A stretch of DNA of 64,000 nucleotides from Aquimarina acroporae (GCF_023195925.1 NZ_JALPRE010000013.1:1-64000); one strand, 5' to 3'. Positions 1 to 7,920 are shown, counted from the first letter of the stretch. Notes: a model not told the origin generated them from the letters alone. Translations and numbers: made by a program.

Positions 1-385
1 AATGAATTGATAAAGAGCAACCGTCATATCAACTACAAAATGTGATAATTTCACAATCAGCATTATCAATACTTTCAACATATTTGTGATTTTTACTTTA
101 TCAAAAGTATGGGGCAACATAGGGTGTAAACAAGGAGAGTGTCTTTCGATTTATAAATTTTAATCTTTAAATTTGTAAATTAAGTGTAGTAAAAAATCAA
201 GACTAAAGCATTAATAACTAGATACGCTAAACCCTTATCTAATTTTTGAATTGTATCTTAGCAATTATTTTAGAAGCTTGAATAAAACTTGCTCTAAAAG
301 ATATAATTAACCTAACTGAATAAGAATATTTTACCCACTTATTCGTTAAAATATGTTAATGCAAGATTGCGCTAGGAACCGGAAC
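1..385. other. Gene-poor left edge with possible promoter boxes
   Basis: No gene can be supported here. Frame 1 is open from base 1 to a TGA at 43-45, so the first 42 bases could be the tail of a gene lying outside the window, but 14 codons are too few to decide. A TAAATTTG box (168-175) matches the Bacteroidota -7 consensus, and a TATCTTAG box (254-261) resembles it with one change. Either could drive the regulator starting at 386. Confidence 0.4.
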
Positions 386-2122
386 ATGAATAGAATTGCA
401 CCCAAAATAGTTATTCTCTTAACCTTTTATATTTTCATTACTTCAAACACTTCTGTTATTTCTCAGACTGATCAAAACGTATCCGATAGATTTAAAGAAA
501 CTTCTATACACATAGAAAAATCAATCGATACTTTACTTAGAAAAACATATGAAGAACTTGAAAAGGAGTATAATACAAACGAAAAAGATTCTATACTTGC
601 AAAACTGTATGCTAGTGCCTATTTAGAAAAAGCAAAAAAAGAAAATAACAAACTTCAAATAGCTAACGGATACCACTTTTTTTGCTGGCTTTCAGCAAAT
701 GATTTTGAAAAGTCCTTAAAATATGCTGATTCTATTATTGAACTTACTAAGAACGATAAATTTAAGAAATACCCAACCAGGGGATATCTCTTTAGAGGGT
801 TCAACCTTTTTGAACTAAACAAATACAACCCAGCTTTACAATCGTATATATCAGGACTTAAGCATGCAGAAATAATGAACGACACTGCAAATGTAATTGC
901 ATTAAAACATAATATTGCCCTTTTACGAAACACGTTAGGTGAAAGTAGAGAAGCTTTGAAGGAATATTTTGAGAATTTAAAATTTATCATTAAACAAGAT
1001 ACCTTAGACAAATTTCGACCTCATTATGTTACCACATTATATAAAATTTCTAGTACCTATAATGAGTTGGGAGTAGCAGATTCTGGATACATCTATATAA
1101 AAAAAATGATTCGTTCTACCCTGGCCAGTAAAAAACGATATTATTATCCTGAAGCATTACTAATTTCAGGGATGAATAGCTACCTAAGAAAAGATTTTCA
1201 GGCCGCAATAGATAGTTTACACAAAGCTGAAGGTATTTTAAATACCAATGGCGTACATTCTAGTAAAGTGATGACTAATTTATGGATTGGCAAAAGTTTA
1301 TTACAATTAAACAAAAAGGAAAATGCTTTTAACTACCTTAAAAAGGTAGATTCTATGATAGATAAATCGAATTATACCTATAGTTATCGGGACGCCTTCA
1401 CCTTATTGATTGATCACTACAAAGATGTAGACAACAAAGACAAGCAATTGGAGTTGATGCAAAAACTGATACAATTTGACAGTATTACAAGTGCCAAACA
1501 CCAAAAATTGAATGTAAATCTGGTCAAAAATTATGACACCGCGAAGTTAATTAAGGAAAAGGATCTTTTAATTCAGGATATTCAAAACCAAAGTCAAAAA
1601 ACAAAATTCCAATATATTATTATTGGTATTTTGATTCTTCTGATAACATCAATTATTTATTATTCTTTCTACAAAAAGAAGAAACTTGCTTATCTCAGAG
1701 AATTCGACGAAAAGCTAAAGCACATTGAAACTAAAAAGATAAAAAAAGCAAAAGACTTAGAAATAGACCCAAAAGTCACCAAAGATATTATTAAAAAATT
1801 AGAGCGTTTTGAACAGAATCTAGTCTTTTTAAATACAAACCTTACCCAAACCAAGGTTGCTAAAAGTTTTAAAACCAATTCTACCTATTTATCGAAAATC
1901 ATTAACACCCACAAAAAGAAAAATTTTGCGAATTATCTAAATGATCTTAGAATAGAATATTGCATCAAACAAATAGAAACCAATCCTAAATTTAGATTGT
2001 ATTCTGTAAAATCTATAGCTAATGAAGTCGGTTTTAATAGTGTACAATCTTTCTCAAGCGCTTTTCATAAAAAAACAGGCAAACATCCTTCAGAATACAT
2101 AAAAAACAGGCCTTTACAGTAG
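386..2122 (+). CDS. TPR-repeat membrane-anchored AraC-type transcriptional regulator
   Basis: A 578-residue regulator of a type common in flavobacteria: a sensor part joined to a DNA-binding domain by one membrane span. From the start at 386 there is a signal-like hydrophobic N-terminus (about residues 5-25), a TPR-type helical region (about 30-390), one transmembrane segment near 407-429, a basic coiled-coil linker and a C-terminal AraC helix-turn-helix domain (about 480-575). The C-terminal domain shows the second-helix pattern IANEVGFNSVQSFSSAFHKK. An ATG at 353 would add 11 residues; I prefer 386 because the signal-like segment then begins at the N-terminus. It lies just upstream of, and on the same strand as, two lanthipeptide-like precursors, so control of them is possible but is only inferred from position. 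Confidence 0.85.
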   Translation: MNRIAPKIVILLTFYIFITSNTSVISQTDQNVSDRFKETSIHIEKSIDTLLRKTYEELEKEYNTNEKDSILAKLYASAYLEKAKKENNKLQIANGYHFFCWLSANDFEKSLKYADSIIELTKNDKFKKYPTRGYLFRGFNLFELNKYNPALQSYISGLKHAEIMNDTANVIALKHNIALLRNTLGESREALKEYFENLKFIIKQDTLDKFRPHYVTTLYKISSTYNELGVADSGYIYIKKMIRSTLASKKRYYYPEALLISGMNSYLRKDFQAAIDSLHKAEGILNTNGVHSSKVMTNLWIGKSLLQLNKKENAFNYLKKVDSMIDKSNYTYSYRDAFTLLIDHYKDVDNKDKQLELMQKLIQFDSITSAKHQKLNVNLVKNYDTAKLIKEKDLLIQDIQNQSQKTKFQYIIIGILILLITSIIYYSFYKKKKLAYLREFDEKLKHIETKKIKKAKDLEIDPKVTKDIIKKLERFEQNLVFLNTNLTQTKVAKSFKTNSTYLSKIINTHKKKNFANYLNDLRIEYCIKQIETNPKFRLYSVKSIANEVGFNSVQSFSSAFHKKTGKHPSEYIKNRPLQ

Positions 2123-2253
2123 TTTATGTATGGTTATGAAGTAAAAAATACGCTTTAAATTTATAAATTTATACATACTGTTACGGTTGTATAGACTACA
2201 AATCCTATGATATTATGTACTTTAGCCCCGGTCAAACTAAAAAGTTAATAACA

Positions 2254-2439
2254 ATGAAAAGAAAAAAGCTTACTAAAATTTCACTTCACAAAAGTACTAT
2301 TACAAAATTGAATGACTTAGAAAAAGCAAAAGTTAAAGCCGGGTCCCAAGAAACAGCAGTGCTATGTGAATTAGAATGGACTAGCAGTATTTTATCTATG
2401 AACCCAGATTGTCAGAACGGAACCTCTATTACATGTTAA
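2254..2439 (+). CDS. Lanthipeptide-like RiPP precursor 1
   Basis: A 61-residue peptide. The first 30 residues form a basic leader (MKRKKLTKISLHKSTITKLN, then DLEKAKVKAG) matching the LxLxKxTIxxLN leader of Bacteroidota class I lanthipeptides and related GG-type RiPP precursors. The likely cleavage follows the Ala-Gly at 29-30. The remaining 31 residues hold three Cys and many Ser/Thr, including TSS and a C-terminal TSITC, as expected for a core peptide that is dehydrated and cross-linked. The ATG at 2254 is chosen because it starts the conserved leader; an ATG at 2215 would add 13 unrelated residues. A paralogue follows 66 bp later. No LanB, LanC, radical SAM enzyme or peptidase/transporter lies in the window, so modification must be encoded elsewhere or may not happen. 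Confidence 0.75.
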   Translation: MKRKKLTKISLHKSTITKLNDLEKAKVKAGSQETAVLCELEWTSSILSMNPDCQNGTSITC

Positions 2440-2505
2440 TTCAAAATTATTTATGATTTAGCAAGACGTTTAAAATATGGTATCAACAAATGAAAAGTAA
2501 AGAAA

Positions 2506-2676
2506 ATGAAAAGAAAAAATCTAAATAAAATATCACTTAATAAAACCACTATTACAAAGCTTAACGATATTGAAAAAACAAAGATCAAAGGAGGCTTAGG
2601 CCCCAATAATACACAAATCTGTATTTGGACCTCAGGTATATTATCTGGTGATGGTTGTACAGAAGCCATTCAATAA
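2506..2676 (+). CDS. Lanthipeptide-like RiPP precursor 2
   Basis: A 56-residue peptide read directly from the DNA. Its leader (MKRKNLNKISLNKTTITKLN, then DIEKTKIKGG) is nearly identical to that of the gene before it and ends in a clear double glycine at 29-30, a typical C39-peptidase cleavage mark. The 26-residue core starts LGPNNTQICIWTSGILSGDG and has two Cys with several Thr/Ser. Core sequences differ strongly between the two genes while leaders are conserved, the usual pattern for paralogous RiPP precursors sharing one set of enzymes. A strong terminator begins 27 bp after the stop, so the two peptides form a closed bicistronic unit. Confidence 0.75.
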   Translation: MKRKNLNKISLNKTTITKLNDIEKTKIKGGLGPNNTQICIWTSGILSGDGCTEAIQ

Positions 2677-2702
2677 TAGGTATGCTATTTAGTATATATC
2701 TT

Positions 2703-2739
2703 AAAAAAGTCCCTTCTTTTGTCAGAAGGGACTTTTTTT
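2703..2739 (+). terminator. Intrinsic terminator of the peptide operon
   Basis: An A-rich 15-base arm (2703-2717) containing AAGTCCCTTCT pairs perfectly with the arm at 2724-2738, which ends in a run of seven T. It closes the two-peptide unit. Confidence 0.9.
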
Positions 2740-2763
2740 ATGCTTCCAAAGTTCCAAACATTA

Positions 2764-3102
2764 CTAAACCAATTTAATATCTTCTTTAAACAACATATGA
2801 ATATATTCGGCATGAATTTCTGCACTGTGCTCACTTTCTAAACAGTGAAACAGCAAGTGTATTAAACCATAATCACCCAATGCATCGCGATATTCATGTT
2901 TTTCTTTGTTTTTTACCCATAAGATAAACGAACATAAATGTCCAATCTCTCCCAACTTTTGAGGGTCCTTTAAACATTTACGAAAATCTTTCAGCGACAT
3001 CCTGGCATACTCGTTATATTTTCGTTTACAAAAGTTGTAATCGAAAGTATGTTTATAGGATTGTAACTTCCTGTTCTGTATTTCATAATTAATACCACTC
3101 AT
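2764..3102 (-). CDS. Unknown small soluble protein
   Basis: A 112-residue, mostly helical, charged protein with several Cys and His but no recognisable family. It converges on the peptide operon terminator. The start is uncertain. The ATG at 3102 is taken here, but the same frame stays open upstream to a stop just beyond 3186, and the extra codons read as normal protein (for example VKLIVTKSYDYEIEVP). If translation began at an ATA codon at 3180 the protein would have 138 residues. No signal peptide is visible in either version. The region upstream carries a pair of perfect dyads that could be its operator. Confidence 0.6.
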   Translation of the reverse strand: MSGINYEIQNRKLQSYKHTFDYNFCKRKYNEYARMSLKDFRKCLKDPQKLGEIGHLCSFILWVKNKEKHEYRDALGDYGLIHLLFHCLESEHSAEIHAEYIHMLFKEDIKLV

Positions 3103-3180
3103 AGCATAAACATCTTTTTCATTAGGTACTTCTATTTCATAGTCATACGATTTGGTTACTATTAATTTTACAAATGGTAT

Positions 3181-3518
3181 GCCACGACTTTAAAAAAATA
3201 ACTTAATAAAAAGTAAAAAAGTCTTAAAAATGTTACTGAAAGATTTTTGGAATAATTCCACATCAAAGATACAAAATTTGGAAATATTCCAAAAATGAAT
3301 TTTAGTGTTTTTTTGCATAAAAACCCATAATCACATGATTAACAATTATTTAATTCGACATCTTGTGAATTGCTGTTAATAAAACCTGATAAGTTTATTT
3401 TCAAAAACAAAAATTGCCTTTTACATTTACCACATGAATTTGATCTATTCTGGTATGTTTTTTGGGGAAAGAACTACTGGTATATAAAAATTGGGAAATA
3501 CAAATCAAATCGTAAATT
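3181..3518. promoter_or_regulatory. Intergenic region with two spaced dyads
   Basis: No gene is visible. Two 11-bp palindromes, GGAATAATTCC (3249-3259) and GGAAATATTCC (3280-3290), both preceded by T-rich bases, have centres 31 bp apart, about three helical turns. This looks like a double operator between the minus-strand gene ending at 2764 and the plus-strand small ORF at 3519. Confidence 0.5.
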
Positions 3519-3674
3519 ATGCAGTATAAAGTAATTGATACAAAAAGCCAGTATTTTGGTAAAGTATTGGATTTCCAGTCCTGCTCTAATTTGAATGATC
3601 TGGGAGGAGTCCTCTTAAAGATTGGAAGAGACAGAGTTTCACTTTTTAAATTTAACGAAGTAGAATTGATGTAG
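3519..3674 (+). CDS. Small hypothetical protein, 51 residues
   Basis: A short ORF starting MQYKVIDTKSQYFGKVLDFQ with balanced, protein-like composition: alternating hydrophobic residues, a Gly-Gly turn and a closing KFNEVELM. It could be a small beta-rich fold. No known family is recognised. It sits alone, 73 bp before a lipoprotein gene on the same strand. Sequence character supports a real gene, but this rests on composition only. Confidence 0.5.
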   Translation: MQYKVIDTKSQYFGKVLDFQSCSNLNDLGGVLLKIGRDRVSLFKFNEVELM

Positions 3675-3747
3675 CATTTATTCTACTTCTTCTTACCCCT
3701 ATTTTCTCTTTCTTTTTTAAAACCAAAATACCAATATATGTGATTAC

Positions 3748-4374
3748 ATGTTAAAAAGATGGTACATATGGGCGTGTCTGTTATTCTGGATAAATAGTAG
3801 TTGCCAGAACGATATCGCTATTGATAATATTCAAGATGTTCCTTCGTTCCAGGAAAAAGATAACCGCTACAAAGATGTTTTCGTCATTCTTGATGGCACT
3901 TGGAAAGGTGAGTTTTTAATTTATGAAGATTTAAACCCAATCTCAAAAGATGCAATAGACCTTAACAACATCTCTTTATCCCTTTTTAAAGCAAGAAAAC
4001 TCAAGCAAGTGAACCAAATTGAAGTAACTCAGGTATACACATCAGAAACTCCTTATTTTCAAAGGGTAGAGATTATTGATTTTTACCCAGACACAAAACA
4101 AAAAGTGGTGAGTAAAGGAGTTAACAAAATTCAAGATGGTAATATGTGGTGTGTTGTTAAAAAACCCGATGAAACTGTTATTCATAAAGGCACCACCGAG
4201 GGAGAAAACACCATTATTTGGCAGCGAAACGAAAGAAACCCTCAGAAAATAGAATATTTCAAAGAAACCGTTTCTCCAAAATTTTATGAAATTATAGGTT
4301 GGGGATATTATGAAGGAGATGACACTAATCTTTCTCCTAAACTATGGTTTTATGCCAAATATGAACGACAATAA
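3748..4374 (+). CDS. Hypothetical lipoprotein
   Basis: 208 residues. The N-terminus (MLKRWYIWACLLFWINSSCQ) is a lipoprotein signal with the lipid-carrying Cys at about residue 19. The mature part contains an internal GTWKGEFLIYEDLNP segment and alternating beta-strand-like stretches ending with FYAKYERQ, suggesting a beta-barrel or lipocalin-like fold. That is inference only; no family is recognised. It converges on the lipoprotein gene on the other strand, the two stops being 11 bp apart with no obvious terminator between them. Confidence 0.7.
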   Translation: MLKRWYIWACLLFWINSSCQNDIAIDNIQDVPSFQEKDNRYKDVFVILDGTWKGEFLIYEDLNPISKDAIDLNNISLSLFKARKLKQVNQIEVTQVYTSETPYFQRVEIIDFYPDTKQKVVSKGVNKIQDGNMWCVVKKPDETVIHKGTTEGENTIIWQRNERNPQKIEYFKETVSPKFYEIIGWGYYEGDDTNLSPKLWFYAKYERQ

Positions 4375-4385
4375 AGTAGTGTTCA

Positions 4386-5132
4386 TTATTCCTGAATTAG
4401 GTCAGACGAGATTACTACATCATCAATCCAAATAGAACGTTTACCTCCTCCAGTTTGATAATCAACCCATCCTATTAATACATTTTCAAAAACTGGAAAT
4501 TTCCATTTTCCGTTCGTGCCATTATCTACACATCCCTCCCCCTTATCTATTACTGATATAGAAGTTATTTCTTCTTCATTTAACCATAATTTCATAGTAT
4601 TTTTAGATCCATCAAAATACCATTGTAAAGTGAACCACTCTTGTTCAGGGATCTCAATTTCTGAATGTTGCCAACAATCACTTTTTACTCCATTTGTATC
4701 ATAATTGGCCATTAATCTCTTGTGGTGTTGCCCCCCATATCTTACTTCAGCATTAAATTCTCCATCATTCACCTTGCCTGAACTTTGAATCATTGTCCAA
4801 TGAATTCCGTCTGGAGACGCTTCTTCTACATACATCTTCAGTTTTCCGTAATACTTATTTTGAAGAATCGGAAAAATATGATCTATTCCTATAATAGCAC
4901 GGTTTGTATACCCTTCTCCAGAAACCAAATGAACCGACTGACCCCCACTAAATGACTTTGTATCATCTATCAGAACAGTACCTTCTCCGGTCTTTTCCCA
5001 GGGAGCACCTGGAACTTGTCCTACTTTATGATTTTCAAAATCATCTTTGAATAAAATAGTTTCATTTTTACTACATCCACCCAAGAAAAAAACTAAAATA
5101 TAAAGTATGGTAAGCTCCCTCATTATCTTCAT
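4386..5132 (-). CDS. Lipoprotein with Cip1-like / polysaccharide-lyase-like fold
   Basis: 248 residues with a lipoprotein signal (VFFLGGCSK). The rest is one beta-rich domain: an N-terminal LFKDDFENHKVGQ opening, a YYGKLKMYVEEASPDGIHW strand pair, a QEWFTLQWYFDG strand and a closing IWIDDVVIS strand. This order resembles the Cip1-like core and related jelly-roll polysaccharide-binding or lyase proteins; the match is by eye. The start at 5132 overlaps the ribE stop in an ATGA arrangement, so it is co-transcribed with ribE; an ATG at 5123 is also possible. A carbohydrate role would suit a marine flavobacterium but is not shown. Confidence 0.65.
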   Translation of the reverse strand: MKIMRELTILYILVFFLGGCSKNETILFKDDFENHKVGQVPGAPWEKTGEGTVLIDDTKSFSGGQSVHLVSGEGYTNRAIIGIDHIFPILQNKYYGKLKMYVEEASPDGIHWTMIQSSGKVNDGEFNAEVRYGGQHHKRLMANYDTNGVKSDCWQHSEIEIPEQEWFTLQWYFDGSKNTMKLWLNEEEITSISVIDKGEGCVDNGTNGKWKFPVFENVLIGWVDYQTGGGKRSIWIDDVVISSDLIQE

Positions 5133-5719
5133 ACGCCAAGTTCGGTAATTCGCTTTACATATTTGCCAATGACATCAAACTCCAAATTCACCACAGTACC
5201 TACTTCAAAGGCATTAAAATTGGTGTGCTCGTAGGTAAACGGGATTATCGCTACACTAAATTCATTTTTCTTAGAATTTACCACAGTAAGACTTACTCCG
5301 TTCACAGTTATCGAACCTTTTTCTATGGTGATATTGCTTAGTTCAGGATCATATTCAAAAGTGAAATACCAGCTACCATCTGCCTCAGAAATACTTTTAC
5401 AAATAGCAGTTTGATCTACATGACCCTGAACGATATGACCATCAAGACGATCTCCCAACTTCATCCCTCGTTCAAGGTTTACAATAGTGCCTTCTTTCAA
5501 ATCGTTAAGATTGGTTTTATCCAAAGTTTCTTTTATCGCAGTTACTGTATACTGGTCTCCTTCTATTGACACCACGGTAAGACAAACGCCATTATGTGCT
5601 ACACTTTGGTCTATTTTTAATTCTGAAGTAAAATTCGCACGTACAGTGATATCCAAATTTTCCTTATCTGCTCTTAAAGATGTTATTGTTCCTAATTCTT
5701 CAATGATTCCTGTGAACAT
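5129..5719 (-). CDS. ribE: Riboflavin synthase, alpha subunit
   Basis: 196 residues, the usual length. It dismutates two 6,7-dimethyl-8-ribityllumazine molecules to riboflavin and acts as a trimer. The N-terminal MFTGIIEELG is diagnostic. The two lumazine-binding repeats are visible: the first with NGVCLTV and the second with VNGVSLTVV, and GHIVQGHVDQ between them. It starts 89 bp from the divergent pdxA and overlaps the downstream lipoprotein gene by 4 bp. A TATTTTTG box on the minus strand (5787-5780) is a good -7 element. Confidence 0.95.
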   Translation of the reverse strand: MFTGIIEELGTITSLRADKENLDITVRANFTSELKIDQSVAHNGVCLTVVSIEGDQYTVTAIKETLDKTNLNDLKEGTIVNLERGMKLGDRLDGHIVQGHVDQTAICKSISEADGSWYFTFEYDPELSNITIEKGSITVNGVSLTVVNSKKNEFSVAIIPFTYEHTNFNAFEVGTVVNLEFDVIGKYVKRITELGV

Positions 5720-5737
5720 AAATGCGAATTATTTAGT

Positions 5738-5787
5738 TAAATTTGTGACCTTAAAGTTTAAGGTCTCATTTTTAGACCTCAAAAATA
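5738..5787. promoter_or_regulatory. Overlapping ribE/pdxA promoters with shared palindrome
   Basis: A plus-strand TAAATTTG box (5738-5745) faces pdxA and a minus-strand TATTTTTG box (5787-5780) faces ribE, so the two start sites would lie within each other's leader. Between them is a perfect 19-bp palindrome, GACCTTAAA-G-TTTAAGGTC (5747-5765). Its right arm can alternatively pair with AGACCT at 5774-5779, giving two mutually exclusive hairpins. No -33 TTG at ideal spacing is seen for either box. Confidence 0.55.
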
Positions 5788-5807
5788 CTGATTAAGTACT
5801 TTATATA

Positions 5808-6875
5808 ATGAAGAAAGAACAAAAAATAAGATTAGGAATTTCAATAGGTGATTTAAACGGAATAGGAAGTGAAGTGATATTTAAAACTTTTGAAGATTCC
5901 CGCATGCTTGACTTTTGCACTCCTGTCATTTTTGCATCGGTTAAAGTTCTTTCATTTCTTAAAAAACAATACAAAGTAAATGTAAATCTCCACGGAATTG
6001 ACAAAGCTTCTCAAATTCTGGATGGTAAAATAAATGTCCTTAATGTATGGAAAGAACCTCTTGATATCAGTTTTGGGAAAGAAGATGAGAAAGTAGGAAG
6101 TTACGCTATTAAATCTCTCAAAGCAGCCACTCAAGCGCTAAAGAATAGTGAAATTGATGTTTTGGTTACCGCACCTATAAACAAACACAGTATACAATCT
6201 AACGAGTTCAAGTTTCCTGGACATACCGATTATTTAAATCAGGAACTACAAGGCAACAGCCTAATGTTTATGATTACCGATGACCTTAAAGTAGGTTTGC
6301 TCACAGATCATGTCGCAGTAAAAGATATTGCCAATACCATTACTCCAGAACTTATTCAGCAAAAAGTAAATACTATACATCTTGCCTTACAACAGGATTT
6401 TGGCATTTCTAAACCTAAAATCGCGGTATTGGGCATTAATCCTCATAGTGGAGACAATGGAGTTATAGGAAAAGAGGATGAAGAAATATTAAAACCTACC
6501 ATTAAAACCATACAAGATACAGGTAAGCTGGTATACGGACCCTATTCTGCTGATAGCTTTTTTGGTTCAGATGCCTACAAAACTTTTGATGCCATTGTGG
6601 CTTCTTATCATGATCAGGGATTAATACCATTTAAGACCTTATCTTTTGGAAAGGGAGTAAACTATACAGCTGGTTTGAATAAAGTAAGAACCTCACCAGA
6701 TCATGGTACCGCTTTTGAAATTGCCGGTAAAAACAAGGCAGATCATAGCTCATTTAAGGAAGCCGTGTTTGCAGCATTGAAAATTTTTAAGAACAGAAAT
6801 GAATATTCAGAACTCACTAAAAACCCTTTGAAAAAGCAGCCTCGAAAGCCGCAAAACAAGGGAAATTCTCAGTAA
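5808..6875 (+). CDS. pdxA: 4-hydroxythreonine-4-phosphate dehydrogenase
   Basis: 355 residues. It oxidises 4-phosphohydroxy-L-threonine in the DXP-dependent pyridoxal phosphate pathway; the family is a metal-dependent dimer. Visible marks are the N-terminal GDLNGIGSEV, the metal/substrate histidine segments FPGHTDYL and SYHDQGLIPFK, and the late TSPDHGTAFEIAGK. The tail after residue 335 is basic and low in complexity (KKQPRKPQNK), probably disordered. It is divergent from ribE and followed by a hairpin, then yceD. Confidence 0.95.
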   Translation: MKKEQKIRLGISIGDLNGIGSEVIFKTFEDSRMLDFCTPVIFASVKVLSFLKKQYKVNVNLHGIDKASQILDGKINVLNVWKEPLDISFGKEDEKVGSYAIKSLKAATQALKNSEIDVLVTAPINKHSIQSNEFKFPGHTDYLNQELQGNSLMFMITDDLKVGLLTDHVAVKDIANTITPELIQQKVNTIHLALQQDFGISKPKIAVLGINPHSGDNGVIGKEDEEILKPTIKTIQDTGKLVYGPYSADSFFGSDAYKTFDAIVASYHDQGLIPFKTLSFGKGVNYTAGLNKVRTSPDHGTAFEIAGKNKADHSSFKEAVFAALKIFKNRNEYSELTKNPLKKQPRKPQNKGNSQ

Positions 6876-6894
6876 CAGAAACATGTAAAAAACG

Positions 6895-6926
6895 ACCTAC
6901 ATAGAATGTTCCAAAAGTATGTAGGT
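6895..6926 (+). repeat. Stem-loop between pdxA and yceD
   Basis: Inverted repeat ACCTACATA / TATGTAGGT, 9 bp perfect, with a 14-base loop. No T-run follows, so it may act as a 3'-end stabiliser or a weak terminator for pdxA. Confidence 0.55.
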
Positions 6927-6989
6927 ATAAAAACACTAACTTTCTGATATAATTTTGTTTACAAAAACACTTTCATATTGAATTTTTAT

Positions 6990-6997
6990 TATCTTTG
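6990..6997 (+). promoter_or_regulatory. -7 promoter element of yceD-rpmF
   Basis: TATCTTTG followed by C is a perfect Bacteroidota -7 box (TAnnTTTG). It implies a start site near 7002, which rules out the longer upstream reading from 6995 and supports translation from 7043. Confidence 0.65.
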
Positions 6998-7042
6998 CAC
7001 CCGCCTTTACCAGATTGGTGGGCACTCGAAACTGATGATAGA

Positions 7043-7582
7043 ATGAAACAACTAAAAGAGTATACTATTCCTTTTGTTGGACTAAAGCAAGAATTGCACC
7101 AGTTTGAGTATCAAATTGACAATACGTTCTTTGAGCATTTTGAGTATGACGAATTTAATGCATCTGCAGTTAATGTCGACCTAGAATTTGACAAAAAATC
7201 CACCATGTTGGAGTTACATTTCAAAGCGACAGGAACTGTAAATGTAAATTGTGACCTTACTAATGAACCTTTTGATCTTCCTATAGAAGACGAGTTGTTT
7301 TTGGTAATAAAATTTGGTCAAGAATATAATGATGAAAATGAAGAGCTTCTTATTTTACCTCACGGTGAATACGAAGTGAATATTCAACAATATATTTATG
7401 AGCTTATTGTTCTTGGAGTTCCTTCAAAAAGAGTACATCCAGGAGTTGAAGATGGCACATTACAATCAGACATACTTGAAAAGCTGGATGAACTAAGTCC
7501 AAAGGAAAAAAGTATAGAAAAGGACAATGAGGAAACAGATCCTCGTTGGGATAAATTAAAAAACTTATTAAACGATAAATAA
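7043..7582 (+). CDS. YceD / DUF177 protein
   Basis: 179 residues. This family is coupled almost everywhere to rpmF and is linked to 23S rRNA accumulation or ribosome assembly; the exact role is not settled. The body shows the family pattern in which VNVNCDLTNEPFDLPI precedes an acidic stretch, and an IYELIVLGVPSKRVHPG segment near residue 125. Canonical members have paired cysteines; only one Cys is seen here. Start 7043 (MKQLKEYTIP) is taken because the -7 box at 6990-6997 lies too close for any earlier start. rpmF follows after 10 bp. Confidence 0.88.
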   Translation: MKQLKEYTIPFVGLKQELHQFEYQIDNTFFEHFEYDEFNASAVNVDLEFDKKSTMLELHFKATGTVNVNCDLTNEPFDLPIEDELFLVIKFGQEYNDENEELLILPHGEYEVNIQQYIYELIVLGVPSKRVHPGVEDGTLQSDILEKLDELSPKEKSIEKDNEETDPRWDKLKNLLNDK

Positions 7583-7592
7583 TAGCTAAGCA

Positions 7593-7790
7593 ATGGCACA
7601 TCCTAAGAGAAAAATATCGAAAACTAGAAGAGATAAGAGAAGAACTCATTACAAAGCTACTGTACCTCAAATTGCTACAGATCCAACTACTGGTGAAGCA
7701 CATTTATACCACAGAGCTCACTGGCATGAAGGTAAATTATATTACCGAGGACAGATAGTTATCGACAATACTGAAGAAGAAGTAGCATAA
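7593..7790 (+). CDS. rpmF: 50S ribosomal protein L32
   Basis: 65 residues. Start [19 protein letters not shown] is the standard L32 N-terminus, and [15 protein letters not shown] is the Bacteroidota version of the core. The zinc-binding cysteine pairs of some L32 proteins are absent, the usual zinc-free form. It is translated with yceD and followed by a terminator before fabH. Confidence 0.97.
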   Translation: MAHPKRKISKTRRDKRRTHYKATVPQIATDPTTGEAHLYHRAHWHEGKLYYRGQIVIDNTEEEVA

Positions 7791-7811
7791 GGTTACTGTT
7801 AAAATTTTATA

Positions 7812-7842
7812 TAAAGCTCTCACTTTTGTGAGAGTTTTTTTG
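7812..7842 (+). terminator. Intrinsic terminator after rpmF
   Basis: CTCTCAC/GTGAGAG stem with a TTTT loop and a run of seven T. It separates yceD-rpmF from the fatty-acid genes. Confidence 0.88.
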
Positions 7843-7887
7843 TTTTTAGTTGAATATGTGTCAAAATCAAGTTATTTTGTGCCATAT

Positions 7888-7920
7888 TTGTATAGAATTT
7901 AGTAATTTCGACGACTTTTT
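7888..7920 (+). promoter_or_regulatory. Possible fabH promoter
   Basis: TTG (7888-7890), 22 bases, then TAATTTCG (7913-7920), a one-base variant of the -7 box. It would give a leader of about 135 bases containing the palindrome at 8017-8044. Confidence 0.4.

Noticed and set aside
1..42. Tail of a gene entering from the left edge
   Set aside because: Only 14 open codons; not enough to call a partial gene.
5720..5807. FMN riboswitch before ribE
   Set aside because: The region is far too short and lacks the conserved multi-helix core; only the palindrome and alternative hairpins are seen.
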